Source: Methylovorus mays
GTDB taxonomy: Bacteria > Pseudomonadota > Gammaproteobacteria > Burkholderiales > Methylophilaceae
Assembly (NCBI RefSeq): GCF_020531915.1
Contig: NZ_JAJAVG010000003.1
Span: 248,001 to 312,000 of the forward strand
DNA: 64,000 nucleotides
Direction of reading: 5' to 3'
The position numbers and the translations under genes are program-made. Below the pieces are notes generated by a model. The model had not been told where the DNA came from. It was given only the letters and a program-made list of their open reading frames with translations, and ran no database searches. Position 1 is the stretch's first letter. Every line of letters begins with the position of its first letter. Positions 39,064 through 48,554 of this stretch are shown in pieces.

Positions 39064-39786
39064 ATGATTAAGAAGTTGATGGGAATGATGCTGGTCGCGG
39101 CGTTCAGTCTGAATGTCCACGCCGATGAAGCCAGCCTGCGCAAGGCGATTGAAGCCACGTATCCCAAAGTGCGGGTTGAAAGCATTACCAAAACCACTTA
39201 TGCCGGGCTGTACGAAGTGTTTCTGGACGGCCAGATCATTTACACCGATGATAAGTTCAGTTTTCTGATTGCTGATGGCCGCCTTATTGAACCCAAGACC
39301 AAGCGCGATGTGACCGGTGAGCGTCTGGATGAGCTGACCAAGGTGGATTTCTCTTCCTTGCCGCTGGACCAGGCCATCAAGGTGGTTAAGGGCAATGGCA
39401 GCCGCAAGCTGGTCGTGTTTTCTGACCCCGACTGCCCTTATTGCAAACGGCTTGAGCAAAAAGAGTTGGTGAATATCAACGATGTCACCATCTACACCTT
39501 CCTCTATCCGCTGGAGCAATTGCATCCGGATGCCGTGAATAAGTCCAAGGCCATCTGGTGCGCAGCTGACCGTGCCAAGGCCTGGCAGGATTGGGTGCTG
39601 AATGGGCAACTGGCCAAAGCCGGAAATTGTGACACCTCCGCGATTGATAAATCCGCCGAGCTCGGTCGCAAACTGGGGGTGGTGAGCACGCCAACGCTGA
39701 TTTTTGCAGATGGCAAACGCATGCTGGGCGCCTACCCTGCCAAGGATATTGAAAAAGCCATGAGTAGCACCCCAGCCAAGAAATAA
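39064..39786 (+). CDS. dsbC: periplasmic thiol:disulfide isomerase DsbC
   Basis: Dimeric V-shaped isomerase that corrects wrong disulfides. The 240-residue protein has a signal peptide (LMGMMLVAAFSLNVHA), an N-terminal dimerisation domain and a thioredoxin-like domain with active site CPYC (Cys124, Cys127) in FSDPDCPYCKRLEQ. The cis-proline loop is VSTPTLIF, and a second structural cysteine pair is likely (IWCAAD and GNCDTS). It ends the amgK-to-dsbC operon before a strong terminator. LptD and PilA in this window are plausible clients. Confidence 0.94.
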   Translation: MIKKLMGMMLVAAFSLNVHADEASLRKAIEATYPKVRVESITKTTYAGLYEVFLDGQIIYTDDKFSFLIADGRLIEPKTKRDVTGERLDELTKVDFSSLPLDQAIKVVKGNGSRKLVVFSDPDCPYCKRLEQKELVNINDVTIYTFLYPLEQLHPDAVNKSKAIWCAADRAKAWQDWVLNGQLAKAGNCDTSAIDKSAELGRKLGVVSTPTLIFADGKRMLGAYPAKDIEKAMSSTPAKK

Positions 39787-39811
39787 CAGCCGGCTGACGT
39801 TTGGGGAGCAA

Positions 39812-39846
39812 TAAAAAAAAGAGGCGGGAGACCGCCTCTTTTTTTT
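39812..39846. terminator. bidirectional terminator between dsbC and pilC
   Basis: A 10-bp stem (39818-39827 with 39832-39841) with a GAGA loop is flanked by a run of eight A and a run of T, serving both the rightward dsbC and leftward pilB-pilC transcripts. Confidence 0.92.
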
Positions 39847-39905
39847 GTGGCTGATTCACTAGGAACCCACCTTAACTGATTTCCCAGCATTCTTTGGCTT
39901 CTGTA

Positions 39906-41117
39906 TTACACCACTTGTCCCATCTTGAAGATAGGCAGGTACATGGCGATCACCAGCCCGCCGATCAGTGTGCCCAGTACGACCATGATAATAGGTTCCA
40001 TCAGGCTGGATAAGGCTTCTACGGCATCATCGACTTCGGCTTCGTAGAAATCCGCGACTTTGGACAGCATGGAGTCCAGCGCGCCAGATTCTTCACCAAT
40101 GGCGACCATCTGCAAAACCATGTTGGGGAATACTTCTACATTCTGCATGGCCACGGTAAGACTGGTACCAGTGCTGATCTCGCTTTGAATCTGCTTGGTT
40201 GCTTCATAGTAAACGCGATTGCCCGATGCTCCGGCAACGGAATCCAGAGCCTCAACCAGCGGCACGCCAGCGGCGAACATGGTGGAAAGTGTGCGGGCAA
40301 ACCTGGCAATCGTGGCCTTGCGTATCAGCTCACCAAACACCGGGATTTTGAGGATAAGCCGATCCATGGTCGCCTGCATCTTGATCGAGCGCTTCCATGA
40401 ATAGAAGAAAAACCAGACGCCGCCGCCAATCGCACCGAAAATGGCCCACCAGTATTCGACGAAAAAGTCTGAAATGGCCATGACGACGAGGGTCGGGGCT
40501 GGCAGGTCCGCGCCAAAGCTGCTGAATAGCTCCTTGAATGCCGGGATCACGAAAATCATGATGACGGCGGTGATGATAAAGGCGACAACAATAATCGACA
40601 CGGGGTAAAACAGCGCCGACTTGATCTTGCTTTTAATCGCGAGAATTTTTTCTTTGTAGGTCGCCAGCCGATCAAGCAGTGAGTCCAGGATACCGGCTTG
40701 TTCACCAGCCCCTACGAGGTTGCAGTACAAGGCATCGAAGTACAGTGGGTATTTGCGGAACGCCTGACTCAGGCTGCTACCAGTTTCCACATCCGATTTG
40801 ATGTCACCGAGCAGTTTGGAAACGGCGGGATTGTTATGGCCTTTGCCAACAATTTCGAAAGCTTGCAGTAGAGGAACCCCGGCTTTCATCATGGTGGCCA
40901 GTTGGCGCGTAAACAGGGTGACATCCTTTTCCTTCACCTTGCCGCCAGATTTCAGGCTGCTCTGTTTTTTGATCTTGGTAACGGTAATGCCCTGGCGACG
41001 CAAGGTGGCATTCACAAACGCTTCACCGCTGGCCTTGACTTCGCCTTTGATTTTTTTGCCTTTTTTGTCCGTGCCTTCCCAGGCGTAGATCACTTCCTTG
41101 CTAGCTTGTGCGGCCAT
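39906..41117 (-). CDS. pilC: type IV pilus inner-membrane platform protein PilC
   Basis: Polytopic protein of the pilus motor that couples the PilB/PilT ATPases to pilin. The 403-residue protein has the N-terminal IYAWEGTDKKGKKIKGEV signature and two GspF domains, about residues 70-190 (FTRQLATMMKAGVPLLQAF) and 270-395 (FARTLSTMFAAGVPLVEAL, VAIGEESGALDSMLSKVADFYE), with three membrane helices. It follows pilB by 32 bp. The usual next gene pilD (prepilin peptidase) is not here; dsbC converges instead. Confidence 0.96.
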   Translation of the reverse strand: MAAQASKEVIYAWEGTDKKGKKIKGEVKASGEAFVNATLRRQGITVTKIKKQSSLKSGGKVKEKDVTLFTRQLATMMKAGVPLLQAFEIVGKGHNNPAVSKLLGDIKSDVETGSSLSQAFRKYPLYFDALYCNLVGAGEQAGILDSLLDRLATYKEKILAIKSKIKSALFYPVSIIVVAFIITAVIMIFVIPAFKELFSSFGADLPAPTLVVMAISDFFVEYWWAIFGAIGGGVWFFFYSWKRSIKMQATMDRLILKIPVFGELIRKATIARFARTLSTMFAAGVPLVEALDSVAGASGNRVYYEATKQIQSEISTGTSLTVAMQNVEVFPNMVLQMVAIGEESGALDSMLSKVADFYEAEVDDAVEALSSLMEPIIMVVLGTLIGGLVIAMYLPIFKMGQVV

Positions 41118-41149
41118 AATTATCCCTGAGTGATGCGGTGGTTGGCGGA

Positions 41150-42871
41150 TTATTCATTGGTCACTGCCTCTACCTCTGCGATGGAGGTGAGGCCCTGTTT
41201 GACTTTCATGAGGCCTGACTGGCGAAGGTCGCGCACGCCTTCGCGCTTGGCCTGGTCAGCAATGTCATGGGCTGTGCCGTTTTTCATGATGATGCGGCTC
41301 ATTTCATCCGAGACAGGCATGACCTGGTAAATGCCCACCCGGCCTTTGTAGCCGCCATTGCACATTTCGCAGCCACCCTCGCGGGGCCCATACAGTTGCC
41401 AGCTTCCATCCAGATCAGCCTCGGTGAATCCCACGCTGAGCAGCGCTTCTTTTGGCAGATCCAGTGGCTCCCTGCAATGCGGGCACAAGCGTCGGGCCAA
41501 GCGCTGCGCCGTAATCAGCGAAACAGCCGAAGCAATGTTGAAAGGCGCTACGCCCATATTCATCAGGCGGGTCAGCGTCGATGGCGCATCATTGGTGTGC
41601 AGGGTGGACAGCACCATGTGGCCTGTTGAGGCGGCCTTGATCGCCATGTCGGCGGTTTCCAGATCGCGAATTTCACCGATCATGATGATATCGGGATCCT
41701 GCCGTAAAAACGCTTTCAATGCGGCGGCAAAGGTCAAGCCCTGCTTGTCATTGACATTGACCTGGTTGATGCCAGGCAAGGGGATTTCAGCAGGGTCTTC
41801 TGCAGTGGAAATGTTGACGCCTGGGCTATTGAGAATGTTGAGGCAGGTGTAAAGCGACACGGTTTTACCGGAGCCAGTTGGCCCGGTGACCAGCACTAAT
41901 CCGTATGGGCGGCTGACGGCACTGAGCAGCGCCTCTTTCTGGTCTGGCTCATAACCCAGTGCTTCAATGCCCAGCGTTGCGCTGCTGGGGTCCAGAATCC
42001 GCATGACGATTTTCTCGCCATTGATCATGGGCAGAGTGCTGACACGGAAATCGATAGTCCGGGTTTTGGACAGCACCAGCTTCATGCGACCATCCTGTGG
42101 GACACGCTTTTCCGAGATGTCCAGATTGGAGATCACCTTGATACGGGATGCCATCTTTTCCTTGATGGCCAGTGGTGGCTGGGCAATTTCCTGCAACACG
42201 CCATCCACACGGTAGCGTATGCGGTAGTACTTTTCATACGGCTCGAAATGAAGGTCGGATGCCCCCATGTTGATCGCATCCAGCAGGATTTTCTGGATGT
42301 ATTTCACTACCGGGGCATCGTCAATCTCTGCACTGCTGACTTCTGGTTCCAGTGGTTCGTTGCCGGACTCCATGTCCAGACTGAAATCATCGCTCATGTT
42401 GAGCGATTGCATGCTGGTATCACTAGCCTCAACCAGTCTGGCAATCCACTTGCTCAGCTTGTCCTCTTCCACCACCACAGGGGATAGCGCCATACCTACC
42501 TGGAATTGCACATCATCCAGAGCATGCAGGTTGGTGGGGTCTGACAAGGCCACAAACAGGGAGTTGCCACGACTTTGCAATGCCATGACGCGGCTACTCG
42601 CCATCAGCTTGGCATCGATGGTTTTTGCAGGGATGTAGTCAGGATTTAAGGCATCAAGATCAAACAAAGGGAAGCCAAAAGCATTGGCCGCCGTCTCGGC
42701 AATTTTGAGCGCAGGAAGTTTCTTGCTCTGCACCAGCTGACTTACAAATGGCACTCGCTGGGCGCTAGCAACCGCTTGCACGCTGGCAGCGTCCTCTTCG
42801 GATAGTAGATTCTCCTGCACCAGCATGCGTGCAAGCCCGCCTAACTTACTGGGGAGGGTGGTGGCTGCCAT
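41150..42871 (-). CDS. pilB: type IV pilus assembly ATPase PilB
   Basis: Hexameric extension motor of the type IV pilus. The 573-residue protein has an N-terminal MshEN/GspE-N domain (residues about 10-150), then Walker A GPTGSGKTVSLY, the Asp box and Walker B IMIGEIRDLETADMA, the His box STGHMVLSTLHTNDA, and a zinc-binding four-cysteine loop CPHC...CEMC. The length and MshEN domain fit PilB rather than PilT. MshEN domains can bind c-di-GMP in some homologues. First gene of pilB-pilC. Confidence 0.96.
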   Translation of the reverse strand: MAATTLPSKLGGLARMLVQENLLSEEDAASVQAVASAQRVPFVSQLVQSKKLPALKIAETAANAFGFPLFDLDALNPDYIPAKTIDAKLMASSRVMALQSRGNSLFVALSDPTNLHALDDVQFQVGMALSPVVVEEDKLSKWIARLVEASDTSMQSLNMSDDFSLDMESGNEPLEPEVSSAEIDDAPVVKYIQKILLDAINMGASDLHFEPYEKYYRIRYRVDGVLQEIAQPPLAIKEKMASRIKVISNLDISEKRVPQDGRMKLVLSKTRTIDFRVSTLPMINGEKIVMRILDPSSATLGIEALGYEPDQKEALLSAVSRPYGLVLVTGPTGSGKTVSLYTCLNILNSPGVNISTAEDPAEIPLPGINQVNVNDKQGLTFAAALKAFLRQDPDIIMIGEIRDLETADMAIKAASTGHMVLSTLHTNDAPSTLTRLMNMGVAPFNIASAVSLITAQRLARRLCPHCREPLDLPKEALLSVGFTEADLDGSWQLYGPREGGCEMCNGGYKGRVGIYQVMPVSDEMSRIIMKNGTAHDIADQAKREGVRDLRQSGLMKVKQGLTSIAEVEAVTNE

Positions 42872-43146
42872 TCAAATAACCGACCTTGCTGTGCTTGTAT
42901 TAGGAGTTTTCACGACATTTAATAATGCACGGTCAGCTTTTTTTTGTAAAGTAAGTGACATATGCGGGTGACAAATTTTGCATTTCAATACAGATAAATA
43001 GCAATTGCACTTAATGAATCAAGTGAATACTGGCTGCATGCTGCATCAAGGCGGGTAAATAGCGTTTTTTAATTAGGTACTTAGCAGCATTGTATTGCCG
43101 ATGTTTTAAAAAGTTCAAATAAAATGCAAAAAACGCTAAAAAAACC
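42872..43146. other. AT-rich intergenic region between pilB and the cold-shock gene
   Basis: Together with the cold-shock leader this is the longest non-coding stretch of the window. No plausible gene is seen. It contains A/T tracts, including A-rich runs at 43121-43144 directly before the cold-shock -35 that could be an UP element, and presumably the pilB promoter, which I could not pinpoint. Confidence 0.5.
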
Positions 43147-43175
43147 TTGACTTCTTGATTCAACACACGTAAAAA
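43147..43175 (+). promoter_or_regulatory. candidate promoter of the cold-shock gene
   Basis: TTGACT (43147-43152) is followed after 17 bp by TAAAAA (43170-43175). It would give a leader of about 105-110 nt, typical of cspA-type mRNAs. A-rich DNA lies directly upstream. Confidence 0.55.
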
Positions 43176-43181
43176 CGCGTT

Positions 43182-43288
43182 CAGGCGTTTGGATTCGAGG
43201 TCATAGTAGCCGGCACTACCGACTTAAAGTCTTGAAGTACAAACTTTTGAGGACGCCTCCTCTTAATGTTTTTGCAAGGAAGTATGAA
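43182..43288 (+). promoter_or_regulatory. long 5' leader of the cold-shock mRNA
   Basis: About 107 nt of untranslated leader precede the start codon. It contains several short self-complementary stretches, for example GAGGACGCCTC near 43249-43259, where GAGG and CCTC can pair, and an AAGGAAG ribosome-binding site at 43277-43283. Temperature-dependent folding is known for cspA leaders; here it is inferred. Confidence 0.45.
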
Positions 43289-43492
43289 ATGGCAACAGGT
43301 ACCGTAAAGTGGTTTAATGACTCCAAAGGTTTTGGTTTCATTACCCCGGACGATGGTGGCGACGATTTGTTCGCACACTTCTCCGCAATTGTAGAGTCTG
43401 GCTACAAAAGTCTTAAGGAAGGTCAGCGCGTAAGCTTTGACGTTACCGAAGGCCCTAAAGGCAAACAGGCTTCCAACATCCAGAAGGCCTAA
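43289..43492 (+). CDS. CspA-family cold-shock protein
   Basis: A 67-residue single-stranded nucleic-acid-binding OB-fold protein. The RNP motifs are KGFGFI (RNP1) and DLFAHF (RNP2, with Leu and Ala in place of the more common VFVHF), and it begins [16 protein letters not shown]. The start at 43289 has AAGGAAG upstream; an in-frame codon at 43232 would add residues translated from the leader. Several csp paralogues exist in most genomes, so no specific letter is assigned. Confidence 0.95.
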   Translation: MATGTVKWFNDSKGFGFITPDDGGDDLFAHFSAIVESGYKSLKEGQRVSFDVTEGPKGKQASNIQKA

Positions 43493-43517
43493 GCTTTTTA
43501 AGCTAACCAGTCTTCAT

Positions 43518-43550
43518 GAAAACGGCCCGTCACGCGGGCCGTTTTCATTT
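43518..43550. terminator. terminator after the cold-shock gene
   Basis: A 12-bp perfect stem (43518-43529 with 43535-43546) with a 5-nt loop ends in TTTTC-ATTT, and its left side supplies AAAA for the convergent icd transcript. Confidence 0.82.
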
Positions 43551-43607
43551 GTAGTGAGCTTTGCCTATGTTAGTCACCCGAATGGCGTGGCTAACATAGA
43601 TTGCTGA

Positions 43608-44846
43608 TTACATGTTGTTGATGATTTCGTCGCCAAATTGAGCGCTGCCAACCTGCGTGGCGCTTTCCATTTGCGAGGAGAAGTCATGGGTAACACGTTT
43701 GGCGCTAATGGCTTGACCAACGCCTTTCAGGACCAGATCGGCAGCTTCTGTCCAGCCCATATGGCGCAACATCATCTCAGCGGAGAGGATGAGTGAGCTT
43801 GGGTTGGCGATATCCTTGCCAGCGATTTTGGGGGCGGTGCCGTGGGTTGCCTCAAACATGGCTACGGTGTCAGACAGATTGGCGCCTGGCGCAATGCCAA
43901 TCCCGCCAACTTGCGCGGCTAGCGCGTCGGACATGTAGTCGCCATTCAGGTTCAGGGTGGCCACCACGTCATAATCCTGCGGATGCAGCAGAATTTCCTG
44001 CAGGAAAGCATCGGCGATGCAATCCTTGATGATGATGCCATTTGGCAGCTTGCACCATGGTCCACCGTCAATCTCCACCGCACCAAATTCTTCCTTGGCG
44101 ACTTCATAACCCCAGGTCTTGAAACCACCTTCAGTGAATTTCATGATGTTGCCTTTGTGGGCAATGGTCACGGATTTGCGGTTGTTGTCGATCGCATATT
44201 GAATAGCCTTGCGTACCAGACGCTTGCTGCCATCCACCGATACTGGCTTGATGCCGATGGATGAGGTTTCGGGGAAGCGGATTTTCTTGCGCACACCCAT
44301 GTCGGAAAGGAAGTCGATGACTTTCTTGACTTCATCGGTTCCTGCCGCCCACTCGATGCCGGCATAAATATCTTCGGTATTTTCACGGAAAATTACCATG
44401 TCGGTTTTTTCCGGATGCTTGACCGGGCTGGGAACACCGGTGAAATACTGTACCGGGCGCAGACATACATACAGATCGAGTTCTTGACGCAAGGTCACAT
44501 TCAGTGAGCGGATGCCGCCACCGACCGGGGTCGTCAGCGGGCCCTTGATCGAGATTACATAGTCACGCACGGCCTTCATGGTTTCTTCAGGCAGCCAGGT
44601 GTTTTCCCCGTACACCTTGGTCGCTTTTTCACCTGCGTAGACCTCCATCCAGGCAATCTGGCGTTTGCCGGCATAGGCCTTGTTCACTGCTGCATCGACC
44701 ACCTTGATCATAGGGGGCGTAATATCGATGCCAATGCCATCGCCCTCAATAAATGGGATAATCGGCTGATCGGGAACGTTGAGAGAGTTATCTGCGTTTA
44801 CGGTGATTTTTTCGCCAAAGCCAGGCACAACGATTTTTGTAGACAT
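43608..44846 (-). CDS. icd: NADP-dependent isocitrate dehydrogenase
   Basis: Converts isocitrate to 2-oxoglutarate. The 412-residue protein is the E. coli Icd type: [17 protein letters not shown] includes Ser114, equivalent to the Ser113 phosphorylated by AceK in E. coli, followed by [13 protein letters not shown], the nucleotide region and the metal-binding [18 protein letters not shown]. In obligate methylotrophs lacking 2-oxoglutarate dehydrogenase this step serves glutamate synthesis, an inference from the presumed lineage. The gene is divergent from rluE with only 22 bp between starts, so its promoter must overlap rluE coding DNA. Confidence 0.97.
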   Translation of the reverse strand: MSTKIVVPGFGEKITVNADNSLNVPDQPIIPFIEGDGIGIDITPPMIKVVDAAVNKAYAGKRQIAWMEVYAGEKATKVYGENTWLPEETMKAVRDYVISIKGPLTTPVGGGIRSLNVTLRQELDLYVCLRPVQYFTGVPSPVKHPEKTDMVIFRENTEDIYAGIEWAAGTDEVKKVIDFLSDMGVRKKIRFPETSSIGIKPVSVDGSKRLVRKAIQYAIDNNRKSVTIAHKGNIMKFTEGGFKTWGYEVAKEEFGAVEIDGGPWCKLPNGIIIKDCIADAFLQEILLHPQDYDVVATLNLNGDYMSDALAAQVGGIGIAPGANLSDTVAMFEATHGTAPKIAGKDIANPSSLILSAEMMLRHMGWTEAADLVLKGVGQAISAKRVTHDFSSQMESATQVGSAQFGDEIINNM

Positions 44847-44868
44847 TGAGTAGATCCCTAGAAATTAA

Positions 44869-45405
44869 ATGCTTATTCTGTTCAACAAGCCTTTTGGCGT
44901 AGTTTGCCAGTTCAGCGCGCATGAAAATCATCCCACGCTCAAGGATTACATCGCGATGCCGGATGTATATGCAGCGGGGAGACTAGATACGGACAGCGAA
45001 GGTTTGCTCATTTTAACCGATGACGGCCGCTTGCAACACAGGATTGCGCATCCCAAGCATAAAGAAATCAAGATATATTGGGCTCAGGTGGAAGGAGCGC
45101 CGGACGATGAAGCACTATCGCCGCTACGTCGAGGTGTCGACTTGGGCGATTTTGTCACTCAGCCTGCACAGGTGAAGGTTATGGCCGAGCCTGCCCATCT
45201 ATGGGCACGGGTTCCGCCCATCCGCGAGCGCAAAGCCATTCCCACCACCTGGCTGGAAATCCGCATCAGTGAGGGTAAGAACCGTCAGGTCAGGCGCATG
45301 ACGGCCAAGATCGGCTTTCCTACATTAAGATTGATACGCTATGCGATAGGCTCGCACACTTTGGGCGGATTGCAACCTGGCGAGTTTGAAATACTGGAGA
45401 CCTGA
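44869..45405 (+). CDS. rluE: 23S rRNA pseudouridine synthase, RluE-type
   Basis: RsuA-family pseudouridine synthase of 178 residues lacking the N-terminal S4 domain, as in RluE, which modifies U2457 of 23S rRNA. Signatures are LILFNKPFGVVCQFS, the catalytic Asp in GRLDTDSEGLLILTDDG and GKNRQVRRMTAKIGFPTLRLIR. The ribosome-binding site is weak. It is divergent from icd. Confidence 0.92.
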   Translation: MLILFNKPFGVVCQFSAHENHPTLKDYIAMPDVYAAGRLDTDSEGLLILTDDGRLQHRIAHPKHKEIKIYWAQVEGAPDDEALSPLRRGVDLGDFVTQPAQVKVMAEPAHLWARVPPIRERKAIPTTWLEIRISEGKNRQVRRMTAKIGFPTLRLIRYAIGSHTLGGLQPGEFEILET

Positions 45406-45490
45406 TGGTTTCGTGTCAGTCCAAAACCATGGAAACTACGCCCTGATGAATTTCGTTTTTTAATTAACCCGCTATTTATGAGGATTACGC

Positions 45491-46198
45491 ATGAAGCCCG
45501 TCATCATTTTTCGTCACGCTGCGGTTGAAGGCCCTGGATTTCTGGCGCAGTTTCTGGATGCGCATCAGATTCCCTGGCAGTTGCTGAAAATTGATCAAGG
45601 AGAACGCGTACCGGCATCCATTGCCGACTACAGCGGTGTGGTCTTGATGGGTGGTCCCATGAGTGTGCATGATGATCTGCCATGGATTGCCCCTGTGCTT
45701 GGCCTTATCCGGGAGGCTTATGCACTGGATATTCCTCTGCTTGGACACTGCCTGGGTGGGCAGTTGATCAGTCAGGCTCTTGGCGGCCAGGTGACGCTGA
45801 ACCGGATCAAGGAAATCGGCTGGGGTGAGGTGTCACCGACGGCAGCGCCGGAAGCAAAGGCCTGGTTTGGTGATCAAGCCCATTTTCTGGCATTCCACTG
45901 GCATGGCGAAACCTTTGCGCCGCCACCAGCGGCCACGCCCTTGCTGGTCAGCCCCTATTGCGAAAATCAGGCCTATGCCATCGGCAAGCATCTGGCCTTG
46001 CAATGTCATATTGAAATGACCGAGCAAATGGTGCTGGACTGGTGCCGTGTCGGGGCGGATGAAATCCAGGCCGCTGCGGCCAGCCCCGGTGTGCAGCAAG
46101 TCGCCGATATCACGGCGGCGCTGAGTGCAAATGTGGCGGTGCTGCAGCAAACGGCAGAGCGCGCCTACACGCACTGGATTCGCGGCCTCAAGGCTTGA
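45491..46198 (+). CDS. class I glutamine amidotransferase-like protein
   Basis: A 235-residue stand-alone GATase1 domain of the YfeJ type. The nucleophile elbow is LLGHCLGGQLISQALGG with Cys87, and the catalytic His/Glu lie in QCHIEMTEQMV. The VVLMGGPMSVHDD motif is the usual oxyanion region, and AFHWHGETF is conserved in this subfamily. Such proteins hydrolyse glutamine or gamma-glutamyl compounds for unknown partners; no synthetase gene is next to it. GAGGAT precedes the ATG. Confidence 0.88.
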   Translation: MKPVIIFRHAAVEGPGFLAQFLDAHQIPWQLLKIDQGERVPASIADYSGVVLMGGPMSVHDDLPWIAPVLGLIREAYALDIPLLGHCLGGQLISQALGGQVTLNRIKEIGWGEVSPTAAPEAKAWFGDQAHFLAFHWHGETFAPPPAATPLLVSPYCENQAYAIGKHLALQCHIEMTEQMVLDWCRVGADEIQAAAASPGVQQVADITAALSANVAVLQQTAERAYTHWIRGLKA

Positions 46199-46267
46199 GG
46201 CGCGGCGTGCCAGTCTGGCGCTTATGGTAAACTTCAGCCTTTTCAGGCTTATACGCAAGAGAATCTC

Positions 46268-47353
46268 ATGTCCGGCAATACACTAGGCACACTTTTTACA
46301 CTTACCTCCTTCGGTGAGTCGCACGGCCCCGCCATTGGCGGTGTGGTAGACGGGTGTCCGCCGGGCATGGCGCTCAGCGAGGCGGATCTGCAAGTGGAGC
46401 TGGACAGACGCAAACCGGGCACCTCGCGCCATGTCACGCAGCGCAAGGAGCCGGACACGGTTGAAATCCTCTCAGGCGTGTTTGAAGGGAAAACCACCGG
46501 CGCGCCGATAGGCTTCATTATTCGCAATCAGGATCAGCGCAGCCAGGATTACGGCAAGATCGCCGAGACATTCCGCCCCGGCCATGCCGATTACACCTAT
46601 TGGCAAAAATACGGCATCCGCGACTACCGTGGTGGTGGTCGCTCCAGTGCCCGCGAAACGGCGGTGCGCGTGGCGGCAGGCGCCATTGCCAAGAAGTGGT
46701 TGAAAGAGCGTTATGGCGTCACCATCCAGGGCTATATGAGCCAGCTGGGTGAGCTGACCATTCCCTTCGAAACCTTTGATGCCGTGGCAGAAAATCCTTT
46801 CTTTGCGCCCAATCGCACCATCTTGCCTGAGCTTGAGGCTTATCTGGACAAGATTCGCGCCGAGCGTGACTCGGTAGGCGCCCGCATTTCCGTGGTGGCG
46901 CGTGGTGTGCCGGTAGGCTGGGGCGAGCCGGTCTACGACCGGCTGGATGCCGAGCTGGCGTATGCCATGATGAGCATCAATGCCGTCAAGGGCGTTGAGG
47001 TCGGCGCAGGGTTTGCCAGCGTGGCACAGCGTGGCTCTGAACATAGCGACGAGCTGACGGCGCATGGCTTTGCTACCAATCATGCCGGCGGCATACTCGG
47101 CGGTATTTCGAGTGGACAGGATATTGAAGTCCACCTCGCGCTCAAGCCAACGTCCAGCATTCCACAAGAGCGCCGTTCCATCGACAAGCAAGGCGAAGAA
47201 CTCACCATGCAGACGACTGGTCGCCATGACCCCTGTGTCGGCGTGCGTGCGACGCCCATTGCCGAGGCCATGATGGCGCTGGTGCTCATTGATCACGCCT
47301 TGCGTCATCGTGCGCAATGCGGCGATGTTGTGACCCCCACGCCACATATCTGA
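46268..47353 (+). CDS. aroC: chorismate synthase
   Basis: FMN-dependent last step of the shikimate pathway. The 361-residue protein has all family signatures: [22 protein letters not shown] split around residues 8-29, [11 protein letters not shown]-type [50 protein letters not shown] and [19 protein letters not shown]. Full length. It is followed after 33 bp by an MFS transporter gene. Confidence 0.98.
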   Translation: MSGNTLGTLFTLTSFGESHGPAIGGVVDGCPPGMALSEADLQVELDRRKPGTSRHVTQRKEPDTVEILSGVFEGKTTGAPIGFIIRNQDQRSQDYGKIAETFRPGHADYTYWQKYGIRDYRGGGRSSARETAVRVAAGAIAKKWLKERYGVTIQGYMSQLGELTIPFETFDAVAENPFFAPNRTILPELEAYLDKIRAERDSVGARISVVARGVPVGWGEPVYDRLDAELAYAMMSINAVKGVEVGAGFASVAQRGSEHSDELTAHGFATNHAGGILGGISSGQDIEVHLALKPTSSIPQERRSIDKQGEELTMQTTGRHDPCVGVRATPIAEAMMALVLIDHALRHRAQCGDVVTPTPHI

Positions 47354-47386
47354 TTTCTCTCTGAATAAATCCGCAGACGCCCTGGT

Positions 47387-48532
47387 ATGCACAAGTCCCT
47401 CTACTGGCGTCTGTCGGGTTTCTATCTTGCCTATTTTGGCTTCGTCGGTGCATTTACGCCGTTCTGGAGCCTTTATCTAAAATCTCTCGCCTTCAGCGCC
47501 TTCCAGATTGCGATTCTCATGTCGCTGTTTCAGGTGGCGCGTATATTCTCGCCCAGTTTGTGGGGCTGGCTGGCCGATCATCTTGGGCATCGCGTCCGTA
47601 TTATCCAGTGGTTGGCGGGCTTGAGCCTGCTGGCATATGCCGGTGTCTTTTTCGGAACCTCATTTGCCTGGCTGTTTGCGGTGATGCTGGCCTTGAGTTT
47701 TTTCTGGAGTGCTTCCTTGCCACTCATTGAGGCAGTGACGCTGGGGCATCTGGGAGATAAGTTTGATCGCTATGGCCGCATCCGCCTGTGGGGGTCGATC
47801 GGGTTTATCGCCGCCGTCATTGGCCTTGGCTATCTGCTGGATTTCAGCGATATCCGGGCGCTGTTGTGGGTGGTACTGGGCTTGCTGGTCGGGGTGTTTC
47901 TATTCTCGCTCAAGCTGAACGATCCCGCTGTACTGCGTCATCATGATGATGCCGGGTCACTATGGGCGATTATTCGCCGGCGTGAAGTGGTCGCGCTCAT
48001 GGTCGCCTGTTTTACCATGTCGGCGGCACATGGCGTGTATTACACCTTTTACTCGATCTATCTCGTGGCCCACGGTTACAGCGCCACCCATGTCGGCTGG
48101 TTATGGGGGCTGGGTGTGGTGTGCGAGATCCTGATTTTTCTTGGCATGCCGCGGCTGACCGCCAGGTTCGGTTTGCGCCGCATCATGATGGGCAGCCTGG
48201 TTCTGGCCTTTGTACGATTCAGCGTGATTGGCTGGGCGGTGGATAACTGGCTGCTGATTTTGCTGGCGCAGACCCTGCATGCGGCCACCTTCGGCTCTTA
48301 TCACGCCGCCGCGGTGGCGCTGACCCATCAATACTTCAAGGGCCGTCATCAGTCCAAGGGGCAGGGGCTGTATACCAGCGTTTCTTATGGCATGGGTGGC
48401 ACGGCAGGCGCGATTGCCAGTGGTTATGCCTGGGATACGCTGGGCCCCAGCTGGACATTTACCCTCTCTGCCAGTTGCGCTATGCTGGGCTGCCTGTTAT
48501 TTGCCTGGCTGATGCCCAAGAAAAACCACTGA
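47387..48532 (+). CDS. MFS transporter, HcaT/PPP-like subfamily
   Basis: A 381-residue 12-helix permease of the major facilitator superfamily. The N-terminal half begins SLYWRLSGFYLAYFGFVGAFTPFWSLYLKSL (helix 1), followed by ARIFSPSLWGWLADHLGHRVRIIQ, the helix 2-3 loop with D-x2-G-x2-R. Its overall arrangement is that of the LacY-related 'MFS_1-like' group containing HcaT, with HGVYYTFYSIYLVAHGYSATHVGWLWG in helix 7. The substrate is unknown; organic acids are transported by some relatives. Lies 22 bp before the retropepsin-like gene. Confidence 0.85.
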   Translation: MHKSLYWRLSGFYLAYFGFVGAFTPFWSLYLKSLAFSAFQIAILMSLFQVARIFSPSLWGWLADHLGHRVRIIQWLAGLSLLAYAGVFFGTSFAWLFAVMLALSFFWSASLPLIEAVTLGHLGDKFDRYGRIRLWGSIGFIAAVIGLGYLLDFSDIRALLWVVLGLLVGVFLFSLKLNDPAVLRHHDDAGSLWAIIRRREVVALMVACFTMSAAHGVYYTFYSIYLVAHGYSATHVGWLWGLGVVCEILIFLGMPRLTARFGLRRIMMGSLVLAFVRFSVIGWAVDNWLLILLAQTLHAATFGSYHAAAVALTHQYFKGRHQSKGQGLYTSVSYGMGGTAGAIASGYAWDTLGPSWTFTLSASCAMLGCLLFAWLMPKKNH

Positions 48533-48554
48533 GTCCTCTCTGAAGGAGACCCGC

